Shown here in pieces: positions 10,706 to 20,827 of a stretch of 64,000 bases of DNA (position 1 is the first letter of the stretch; each line of letters begins with the position of its first letter). Under the pieces are notes generated by a model. That model saw only the letters and a list, made by a program, of their open reading frames with translations. It was not told where the DNA came from and did no database searches. The position numbers were made by a program, and so were the translations under genes. The stretch is from Botrytis cinerea B05.10 (Eukaryota; Ascomycota; Leotiomycetes; Helotiales; Sclerotiniaceae), in contig NC_037317.1 of the NCBI RefSeq assembly GCF_000143535.2, forward strand, positions 1,612,001 through 1,676,000. Direction: 5' to 3'.

Positions 10706-12352
10706 TTATGCTCCGGCCATATACTCGCCCTCGTCAACGTCTTCTTCTTCTTCTTCTCCTGAACTATCGTCACTGTTTTGTTGTTGCTGGCCTTCCTCTT
10801 CGCTATCTTCTCTTTCATCTCTGGTCACAACAGCTTTGCCAGTTCTAGTCTTCTTTCCTGCCGCTTTCTCTCGACCGAGACCGCCACCCTGGATTATGAC
10901 TTCCCCTGCAGCTTGCTCTGGGCTAGCAGAGCCGTCACTAGCGACATCATCTTCGATTTGTCCTGGGATAGAACCTGCACCCAAACCGGGGTTGGCAATC
11001 CAAGGCAACTCTTCCTCTAAGACCCTGGCGCAAGTTAGATACCTCAAAGGCTTGCTTCTTACGGTCGTTCGAAGCTGAAGGTGATCTTCCAAGAGATCGG
11101 CGATGATAACACGATGGTCATCCTTGATAAGTTCAACGGCATCAGCGAGACACTGCTTTCCTTTGGTCGACATGGCAAAAAGTTGATGGAACTCATTTGC
11201 GGCGTGTTTATCGATATAATCGCAGCGAAAGATAGTACGATAAAACTCCACGCCACCATCTTCGTGTCGATGATGTCTGTTCGCCATAATGGAAGACTGA
11301 AAGAACTGACGACACATTGTTAGAGCCTGCCAGTAGTAGATGTCGGAACCATAATCGGCACGACCTGGGATCTTGTCGGGAGTTTCTCTCCGAATTAGAC
11401 GTTGCGGATAGTATTGCAAGAGCCGTCTCTCTACGTCAATCTTCTTATCTCTGAGCTCACGACACTTACGTTCCGCTACTTGAAGACAGATTTTTCCGTG
11501 CTGAATGTTGTCAAAACTGCTTCTGTTGATGAGACCTGGAAGTTCGAGACCGCCCGCGATGTGAATGATGGATTCACGAAAAATGATCGCCGATTGTAGA
11601 CGAACAGCAACGTCGGACCATGCCTCGGGGGCCTTTGCAATGTGGACCCAGAGCTTCTGGTTGATCCGCAGAAGATAGCTTTCGATGTATGTGCGAACAC
11701 TTGGCAAGCTGTCTATGAAGGCGGCGGCCTGTAAGATTGAAACGCAATCGGTGATGTACATGTTTGCATCACCGTCATCAATATCGTCTGTGAGATTGGG
11801 GGGCATATTGTACAACATTCTGAAAAGGTTGTCGTAGGTTCTTTCGAAAGACACCTCGCCAATGCCATTAAAGGCACCAGCGCCGTTCAAGCTAAGCTTT
11901 CCTTTCTTTTTTTCTGGCTGTATTAGAATTCAAGTTAGCAATTGTTTGAATTCGTTGTGGGCATTAGAGACTTATGAAAGTATGGATTCAGTCTGGACAT
12001 TGAAGGCGCATGGTTGTCAAAAAGTGTTTTGTGGCATGCGTGACCACAATACCACGGAATATCAAGACTATTATAGAAAACTTACAACGCAAACAAAATC
12101 TCTGAATCGCTGGTCGTCAAAGGCACCAAACGGTATCATCTCAATCCACCATCTAATAGTGTGTGCTTCGGAGCGCATAGTTTTGGTGATATTTCTTGGT
12201 GCAACATTTTTGAGAAGGGCGCCGATTTTTGGCGCGTAGTTGACCAGTTGCCACGAATGTAGCTTCCAATTTTTCCCTGTGGGTGACATGATGAGAACAT
12301 CCCCATCAGGAGGAAATGGATTCAGTGCCGACATATTGTTCTGGGTGTGCAA
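10706..12352 (-). CDS. BTB/POZ-like fungal protein of unknown function
   Basis: Exons 12352-12086 and 11917-10706 join in phase 0 to 492 residues. The 168-base intron has donor GTAAGT and acceptor ACAG and makes the second exon begin PEKKKGKLSLNG. Residues about 16-85 (DGDVLIMSPTGKNWKLHSWQL and following) look like the first half of a BTB/POZ fold as found in many fungal-only proteins. The middle is helical with no known motif. The last 100 residues are low complexity and very acidic (runs of E, D, S and QQQQ), suggesting a nuclear or regulatory interaction partner. The first ATG is used; a second in-frame ATG lies six codons downstream. I do not recognise an orthologue with known function. 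The BTB call is tentative, but coding status is firm. Confidence 0.8.
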
Positions 12353-15300
12353 TGGTGCAATGAATGGGAGAAGTAGACCAGGGCTGCGAAGGTTTGATGA
12401 AGGTTGATATTATTGAGAGGAGCAAGGACAGAGAGAATGTGTTGTATTGTAGAGGTAGAGATAAGACAATGAGCAAAGGAAGAAAGCCAGAAAGAAAGAA
12501 GAGAGGTGGGTGGCGGATGGTAGGTTATAAGTCTCAAAATAAAGTAAGTCTGACTTCCTCTCTGAAATGAGAATATTTAAAGTACAGGAGAGTGGGAAAG
12601 TAGAGACATTTATAAATGCGGTCGGAGCCGAGATTTTTCAACTCTTAATGAAAAATCTCTGTTGCTTTGGACAATTGGATAGAAGATGATTCACTCGGGA
12701 AGACACAATAGTCATGAGCTGTAGCTATGAGATGAGATCGGTTGAGTACTTTCGGGTGCTGTACTAGGTGTTATTCAATATGCTCTTTGTAAATCAACAA
12801 TAATCAATTTAGAGGACAAAGATTTAGATCAACATCACATATTTTGCTTGATCATCTATTTGAGAAGGCTCCAGTTAGGAAGGACAGTTGAAAGGTCGAG
12901 TTGAGCTCTTGAATTCATTCCTTTCTGTCTGTCTGTCAGTTTCACAGCGTTTTGATTTGTCTATATTGGTTTATATCTATCCCTTTTGCTGCGAGCATGA
13001 AGGAGAAATTAGACACCCTTATCCGAAGTCAACTAAGGGTATAGAAATTCACCAGACAAGTCACTACAAGTCTATTAATGTCCTGAGCTACCTAGACAAC
13101 CTTGTCATTGGGATTCATTATATGGCATAGATATAAAGTGTTTTGTTGAAGACAAGAAATGGAGAGAGCTAGTGTAGTATAGGTTACCTCAAACCATCCT
13201 ATGAATTATACTGACTTTGAAATTTGGACATATCGACAATGAGCAAGCAGAAATTCAAACATACGAAGGTATTGGAAAGGAGTGACTTGTTTGCGATGAC
13301 AATCCATCTTGAACAAATAATAGATTTAATTGAAAGAAAGATGGCTTGGAACTGGAAGATGTCAACGATAGAAGTGAATTTGGATATCCTTCTCAAAGCA
13401 CTTCGGATAAAGTCAAGACAAAAATTCTGATTGTGCTCTTGAAGGTGTATAAATTGGTGCTGCATATTATAAGCTCTTACACTTATCATTAGTTGACTTC
13501 TATTTGGCTGGCTGAACTTACGTCTCACACATCACAATCTATCAAGGAGTCTACAGAGTCATGTTTCATTTCATGGAATCGTTTCACTCGCCATTCTCTC
13601 TCTAGCCCCAACAGACACGACAATGTGAGAACTTCCAATCATCAGGTAACAGGCAAGCAATTATCGAACAGTAAAGAAAGAAAACGAGTTGTTATCCAAT
13701 TTGCTTGCCCCAAATCTCTTTCTACCATCACAGTTTTCGCTAATTTAGAACCAACTGGGTAAGAAAAAGAAACATACATCGTCGTAAAGTGTATATATGT
13801 AACTGGCAAACAGAAACATAAAGGGAAGCAATTATATGCTATTCATACTTTCCTCACTATATCCGTCCTTCTCATGTCCCGCCTCAATGGTAGTATTACG
13901 CTGCTACCTTCAGAGTTTCTCGCAGCAGCCGATGAACTCCTTAGATATTCCGCATGAGTCTCAGCATTTCTGTCTCTAATAGCACCCATCCGAAGTCGTC
14001 CATGTACTCTTGTTATATTCCAATCTTTTACACCTACAAGTTGACCCCCATTATTCGCTTGTCTTGACAAATGTGTTTGTGACCTATGATCTCTGATTTC
14101 TCATCCGTATCCGTATCCGACATACATGCCATCATGATTTATATTACGAGTTTAGTGCATTGAAGCTGTCATTCCAGCTTTTGTATCATTGATATTCTCA
14201 TTAAAATCCCTGAATATTCGGCAATGCAGGCCATTGGGCTTGCTCGGCTTGTTCATCCACTTGTTTCGAGATTTCCATGATCGCCTATCTATGAACATAT
14301 TATCCCTTGAATCACCTTGCTGGTATCTGCTCCAACTACGTACTCTATCCTATCCCACTCCATACCCTACTGCAAGTCTGTTTTTGATTGTCTTTCCTCG
14401 CCCCCATGGAATCAGGTACTATTATCCAAATACCAACCTGATCATCATTTCCCGACAATGGTTTCCATCAATTCATCTAGGGTTAACCTCACTGTCAAAT
14501 ACTGTCATCATACCATTCATTGCCTTCGCCGCTGTTACTAGGCGACCGTAATAATTTGGCTGTCAATGCTACTCCGTGTTTGAAAGCTCACTCTAATACG
14601 GATGTAGCATTATGTGCTCCAGCTAGCTTCATAAACAAATTTGTGCTAACTAAGCTTGGAAGTCGTAGACTTGGTGAACCGAGTATGATTTGCAAGTTCA
14701 AGTTGGATCAGTCCTTGCCACGAGATTGTGCATGTAGACGCATGGTAAGCTCGCACCTTAATCACTGCCCACGAGACCGAGTTATAAAGGCTCAGAATCG
14801 AACGCAAAGGCTTCTTCTGTATCAGTCTTCGAGTATATAAAGTCCGATTTTAGTTGTTGGTACACCAGGACGTATCGAGCTATTGTCACTCATTCTAAAG
14901 CTACCAAGAAGCCTGGAGATCCCGATCATGACTTCGTCTTCGTCTCGAATGGACAAGTTGCTCAGATCTTGCTGACTCCCAATCATGTTCTATGTTTTCT
15001 CGTATGGCTATGATTTCTTTGCCTCCGAATTTCCCTGCCGCGGGGGCTGGGGGTCCCCAGCGTTGGCGGTATCGCTGTTCAATGAAATGTTTGCCCTCTT
15101 CGTCCTTTGGAATCAAGTTACAGAAAGAATTGATGCATCGGTCTTCTTCAATGAGACCACTGATATCAATTTGAGTCAATGAAGTAGCGAATGGCTCCTT
15201 TGTCATAACAGCCGTGCAGGTAAGGCTTTCTTGGCTAGCAAATCTAGTCTTCCCATAGAGTTCCAAGCAGCCTTTTTTATAACCTTGGCAATTGGATATA

Positions 15301-17087
15301 TATTAACGGTCACTGTTGAACAATTGCAATAGAAAAGATGACCGGTATGGATGACACTATTCATCCCCCAATAGTTTGCGCTCGATATGGATTTAACTTC
15401 GGATACGGGACTAAGGCGCCCCGCAGAAAGTCAATCACAAATCAAAGAACGATCAACATGGGTATTCTACAGAAATTACCATAAGGCTGAGATACTTGCG
15501 AGTAAGAGAACTTTATAAACGAGGTCAAGTAGATCGCTACTTATCGAACTGACAGGGCAAATTCTTCGCCTTGACAAGTGCCCGTCTCTTTGATGGAGAA
15601 GAAATACTTCCAGTTTATGATGCACGGGTAATTCGGCATCCTGGCTCTCCGATAACTGCAACTGCTAACTGTAATGCAGACCGCTCAGCGCGTGTATAAA
15701 TCCCAAATCAGCGAAATCACATATGGGAATTGATGGGCCGAAGAAGGTGCCCTTCTTGAATTGCTATGCTGCACTGCATATATACGAGTACACGCTTGGA
15801 GTCAGATAAACTCTTTCCATGTTCAGACAAGCGAGAACATACATAGCTGTGCCGAGGTAGTCACGGTAGCCACACGAAGACCAACAAGAAGGGATCGGTG
15901 ATTTGACGCTTGAAGGACACAGAAACCGACAGCCCTGCGTCCCCAAAGATAGACGTCTTGAAATAGATGACCATATTGAACACATGAATTCATCCTGCCT
16001 GTCGATGAGTCCCCGTTGCGGTCGACAAAACTTGCCAGGGCATCGGGTAATTCTGTATTTTTCTGCCGAGAATGTTACTGTCCGACCAGTCCTACCCTCC
16101 CGCCTCCCTACCTTCAAACATAGATATGCTCGTGTGGTATGTGGCCAGCTGTGCGAAGGTTACATCTCTCGATATTCTCAGCTGGAGTCGTGGATCGGGT
16201 GCATGATGGTGCGACCGGGCTCACGATGCCAGATAGGACTGTAACAGTAACATAATCTGCGATATGAAACCCCAAAAAGCAAATTCCCATAAGGCGACAT
16301 GGGGAATTCTTCGATTTACCATAGCACAACATTGCCTGCCCCAGGAGCCAGGCATGTCTTCCCCGGAAAAAGTAAGTGGTAAGACGATAAGTTGCTCGTA
16401 ATCACAACATCAACATAACCATCAGACCGCAAATTGAACATCTCCAGCTGTTTGCGTGGTAGCGACAACCATTTTCATCTTTTTATGTGCTCGTATAAGC
16501 TCTGATTGACTTTTCCAGCTTATCTGGGTAAGCACACACACAGCACACCAGCAGCCCATTTTTCATCATCTACACCGGCGCTGCATATCAATACTCAACG
16601 CTGCCTATGCATCAATATTTACTTTTGGGAAAAATGTTTGTTTTTCCGTCACGGCCAATAGAATTCCACCATCGCACTGCCATGATTTGGATGGAAACCA
16701 CTCAGCACCTTCTCTTCGTGTCCCACCACCAAAGCGCCATTCCCTTGCTCTCTCTCTCTCCCTCTCCCTCTCCGTCTCTTTCCTTTTGCCGCTCAAGACA
16801 ATCAAAGCGGCTTGACTCATTGTGGCTTCTTGCCGTATTGACTAAGAACAACGTAGGCAGGCAAGTAGGCAGGCTCCAAATAGGGAATGAATGATTAAAA
16901 GGCTCAAGTGACGAGGTCAGACCACCGATTTTCTTATCCACATCCACCTCTGTTTTCTCAGACATTCTCTATTGATATCAACGTCCTATACCTATTTACT
17001 CTTGCTCCCCTTTATCAAATCCTTCCTGCGTGCCATATTTCTGACATTCTTCCTGTTTTGCTATTCGCGCTATGAGAAATCGCACCT
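12353..17087. other. Gene-poor interval of 4.7 kb
   Basis: This contains no gene I can name. Several open frames of 60-125 codons occur on both strands (for example 13843-14070 minus, 15764-16117 minus), none with a recognisable domain or convincing multi-exon continuity. The right end (16735-16800) is CT-rich and is probably the promoter/leader of the heme-oxygenase-like gene; the left end is the promoter of the BTB-like gene. Confidence 0.45.
14901..15206 (-). CDS. Possible small unrecognised ORF
   Basis: A 101-codon open frame from an ATG at 15206 (MTKEPFATSLTQIDISGLIE and following) ends at 14901. Its composition is soluble and charged, with a basic C-terminus (HSRRRRSHDRD). No family is recognised, and no upstream or downstream exon could be joined with good splice signals. 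It may be a chance frame, a decayed gene or one exon of an unrecognised gene. It is listed because it has the most protein-like composition in this gene-poor stretch. Confidence 0.2.
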   Translation of the reverse strand: MTKEPFATSLTQIDISGLIEEDRCINSFCNLIPKDEEGKHFIEQRYRQRWGPPAPAAGKFGGKEIIAIRENIEHDWESARSEQLVHSRRRRSHDRDLQASW

Positions 17088-18542
17088 ATGGCTGAATCTA
17101 ACATTGTCAACTCCAACCATCCGCTCCAAGCTCCCCCATCGGATCAACATTCCTTATCCGAACAAAGTGAGGAAAAAAATGCTCTGTCGTGCATCTTGGT
17201 ATATCACAGCTAACAACTTTTAGTCAATATTGCAACACGAGCTGTCCACTCTCAGCTCAATAAATTAATTCTCCTTCGTTTGCCCCTCGCTCTCCCTCCA
17301 TACACTACGAATCCGTCCATCTATGTCTCGGGCATCCTTCACATTGCGCCAATCTACATTACATTCGAATCACTATGGCAAGCCATTATAGACGCACCCT
17401 GCCTTCCACTATCTCTCAACGATGAACAAACAAAATCTGACGGTCCCGGCAGTAGATCGGACTCTTTGGACTCTCAGTCATCGAAAGTCTGCTCAAGAAC
17501 TCAGTCTTTACTTTCGCACCTCCTTCTTCCTGGTCTTTTGCGATCCGGACGCCTTCGAGCCGATATCCGCACTTTGACTGGAACCCCCGATCATAAAATT
17601 GAAGAGCAACTGAAGGCAGTCTCGAATGATGGACGGCTAGCAGAGTTCATTGCACACACAAAGAAATCTGTCCAAACAAACCCACATGTATTGTTAGCAT
17701 ATGCGTGGGTATTATATATGGCCTTGTTCTCGGGCGGTCGATATCTTCGTGCTTCACTCAAATCGGCGGGTGGCTTGGAAGACTTTTGGGAAAGAGACCC
17801 CTCTCCCGTGCGCCCCTATGGGGTTACCAGAACATCGGCGCCCTCCCAGTCTTCCAGCAAAGAGGATTCCGAACAAGAATTGCGCCCCTCTGCCCGTCGG
17901 CTTTCACGCTCCGAGTGTAGCCGGTTGATGAAGAAACAAGGTCTTCAGTTCTTCGATTTTGTTGGGGATGAGGATGGCGAAGATATTAAACGCGAGTTTA
18001 AAGGGCGAATAGCAGAAGCCGAAGTCCTCTTAACAGATGGCGAAAAGGCCGACGTTATCAAAGAAGCGCAAGCAATATTCTCCTTCATGGTTATGATGGT
18101 TTCTGAACTAGATTCAGTATGTGGAACTACGGAAGAACATTTGGAGACAGTTAAATCCTCAGGCTCCACAAGATTACATCGGGAACACAAACCTCTGAAC
18201 ATGGCGCGGGGCAGTATTGATCTCACACAGGAACGCCTTTCAAAAATGAGAGAAGAGAAAAGTTCTACTCAAGAAGAACGATTGGAGAGAAAGCCAAGTC
18301 TCTATGCATCATTCGTTGAAGCTCCCATGGCTAAATTGGTGAGATTTAAAGATGACTTTCCTGGTACAGTAAGACCTCTAGCAAGAAAGCATTCCATAAT
18401 CTCTCCTCCCACACAGGGTGGAATGTCAGAAGAAGAAAATGGTATAATTTCTGGGACAGGCCTATTTGTTGGACTCTTAACATTTGGAGGACCATTAGTA
18501 GCACTGACAGCAGCATTTGCAGCTTGGTATTATGTTGTGTAA
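17088..18542 (+). CDS. Heme-oxygenase-like protein with C-terminal membrane anchor
   Basis: Exons 17088-17166 and 17224-18542 (57-base intron, donor GTGAGG, branch CTAAC, acceptor TTAG) give 465 residues. The joint creates INIATRAVHSQLNKLI, the helix that carries the proximal heme-ligand histidine of heme oxygenases (His35 here). Residues 183-198 read LLAYAWVLYMALFSGG, aligning with the family signature LIAHxYxRYLGDLSGG. The SGG is kept, but the Gly-Asp pair (Gly139-Asp140 of human HO-1) is Ala193-Leu194. A polar insert follows, and the last about 29 residues are hydrophobic, ending in WYYVV, fitting a tail anchor in the ER or outer mitochondrial membrane, as in HO-1 and yeast Hmx1. Fold assignment is good. 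Enzymatic heme cleavage is doubtful because the catalytic Asp is missing. Confidence 0.85.
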
Positions 18543-19008
18543 TAGATTCTTTTTTGGGATACACATTGCATGGTTTGGGATGTGTTTACGACATTACAAA
18601 AGAGGTAAGAACTTTCACGGGTGCGTTTGGCTCAGAGCCGTAAGTCGAATGAGGGTATAATGGCTATGGTCATGAGTAGACAGCTCTTTTCTTCTGTACA
18701 TAGGTACTTAGTACACTCTTTTAGGATAACTACAATTTGATACCCCTATTGATCGTTTTCAACACTGGTTCTATTCGCACACCACTTTCTTTTCGTGCAT
18801 ACCCAAACTTTAACGAAAAGACTGAATCTATTTCCAATCAAGCTATGCTGTACTTTCTCTTTTCGCTTCGTCTTGTAAGCTGACACTTCGAACGAAATTA
18901 CACAAAGGCCAAAAGCTTCCCCCGAAATCCATGTCGTACCTATGATGTAATTGTTAGCCAAGTCTCTCTTTACAATTACTGGTATTAAATATTTATAGCT
19001 ATCTGTTT
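18543..19008. other. Convergent 3' intergenic region
   Basis: This gap lies between the ends of the heme-oxygenase-like gene and the JmjC gene. It is AT-rich, no gene is recognised, and it should hold both 3' untranslated regions. Confidence 0.45.
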
Positions 19009-20248
19009 CTAATAGGGATGACCTCGATCAAGTTTGGCAGCGTGATATGCCAACATCCCGTGGGCAAACTTGGCAATTGCTCTTCCACCTAGCAAACTAC
19101 CAGAATGAGAGGACAGCCCATGTCAAATAAAATGATACATACCAGTAGTTAGCAGCAACACAAATGCCATCCTCTCCACAACTTTGCCCTACTTTATGAT
19201 ACCACAATGCTGGTAAGTACAGCATATCTCCCTTCTCCAAAGTCACATGCATTGGCTGAGCGAGATGCGAGTACTTCGTAGGGTTTCTGGATGGCACATC
19301 TGGATCCCAGGTTGCGACGGGCAACTCTACTGAGGGCGAATCTGGTTCGATATTGAGGGTGGCGGGGTCGGACGTAGAACGGACGTAGGAGGTGGACGAA
19401 AGAGGTACTTCATTGATGCAGGGGTGAAAGAGAGGGGGAAGTAGAGTAAAATGTTTTTGTCCGAGAATCTGAACGTAAATGTTTTGGTAAGGGTCTTTGT
19501 GGAGGGACGTGATGGAATGCGAATTCCCTATCCACTAAAGCATGTGTAAGATATGGTTCTAGGAAGGAGAGAGTAGGTGATTCTCACGAGATTGATGGCA
19601 TCGGGATCTTGTTGGAGTGCTATCCTAGCGAAGGATATGTCCTGTTCGACATCAGAGAACAATGAAGAATATTCATTGCGAAGATTGTCATTCTCTGTTT
19701 GATTTTAGACCAGTGAATAGTAGCTGCATGCTAGATAGGGTTTCTTACGTGTTTGCGCATATCTCACTTCTTCCTCGTTTCTCTCGTGCAATTCTTGCTG
19801 CGAGACAAAATCGACGAAATCGGGAAAAGATTGAGACTCCTCCCAAGGCTTGACAAAAACCAACTCTCCGTCGTCGTTTAGGGTAGGAGAGTCGGCATTT
19901 CCGTGGGGGGTCACTGCTACGTTCACTTCATGTGACGAGAGTGTAGATCTGAGATGAGACAGTGACCAAGTAGATGTTGCTTTCCACTGGAGTATTGAGC
20001 GTTAACATATGAAACGCGCATACATTGAAATATACGGAGTAGGTAGGTATATCATGAGAGAAAAGGGGACTAGAGGGGGTGCTTACATCCGAAGCGAAGC
20101 CTCGTACTATGAATGGCCGGTTCAAGGCGACGAAGCGCATAAATTCGAGGGCCGAAGGTGCCTCATCCAGAATAGTTATTGTGGATGAGTTGAGCTCGTT
20201 ATACGTAGTCAACAAGTCTGTTATTGGATCTGACGGAAGGGCGTTCAT
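19009..20248 (-). CDS. JmjC-domain hydroxylase/protease of the JMJD7 type
   Basis: Five exons are proposed: 20248-20087, 19986-19749, 19694-19588, 19534-19143 and 19096-19009, giving 328 residues, close to the usual 310-330 of JMJD7. Matching blocks are FVALNRPFIVRGFASD, VNVAVTPHGNADSP, the iron-binding motif LHKD (His181, Asp183), PYQNIYVQILGQKHFTLLPP, and LPALWYHKV with the second His282, then VAANY. JMJD7-type enzymes are Fe(II)/2-oxoglutarate dioxygenases, described as lysyl hydroxylases of TRAFAC GTPases. The last intron is uncertain. Donor GTATGT and acceptor GTAG keep an open C-terminus (LLGGRAIAKFAHG and on) but turn the expected Trp of the NYW motif into Cys. Reading straight through instead ends the protein at 19097. 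Confidence 0.85.
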
Positions 20249-20827
20249 CTTGAAACTTCAAGATGATATTATTAGTCGTTCGATGAGTGAAAGGGTGATG
20301 TTGCCAAATTTGGTCTCGTGGGTTTGAAGAGTGAAAGATTTTGATGTGGAGAAAATTTGTGCTGGATGCAATGCCAGTAAAGTATCATCTCAATAAATCT
20401 CATATCATCGCCAATAACTTCATATTTTTTAGCCTGACATAATAATTCTAGGTCGATTTGTTTGTACGTTCGAACGCACTTGACAATTTCACAGGCCAAG
20501 AAATGAGCAGAGGAGGGCTCCTTGGCATCTAGAGTAGATGAAGATCATAAAGGCATTCATGATTGGTAAAAATTGATCTACCTAATTGACTCTTATGAAT
20601 AAGACTCTTTACCGTTAAAACCTGATGTGCTACATAAAATATACTGATCGCCTAATGCGTCGTGACTGAGTTATAATGGCCCTTGGGGTATACCTGTTAC
20701 GCCGAACAAACAATGCAACTCATGCTCCTCGTAATTAACTCGTAAGCACGAATCTTTCACAAAATTGACTCCACGCTGAAAGAAACTCTCTCTTTGCTCC
20801 CGAAAGCATCGGTTTCTGCCCAATATT
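20249..20827. other. Intergenic: JmjC promoter and Cdt2-like 3' region
   Basis: No gene is recognised. The segment is AT-rich with short open frames lacking features. Both flanking genes are on the minus strand, so this holds the JmjC promoter. Confidence 0.45.

Noticed and set aside
10641..11078. 145-codon plus-strand Ser/Pro-rich frame
   Set aside because: It is antisense to the acidic C-terminus of the BTB-like protein; composition is explained by that strand.
15764..16332. Minus-strand frames of 117 and 72 codons as a gene
   Set aside because: They overlap in different frames, have no joining splice sites and show Cys/Arg-rich compositions typical of non-coding translation.
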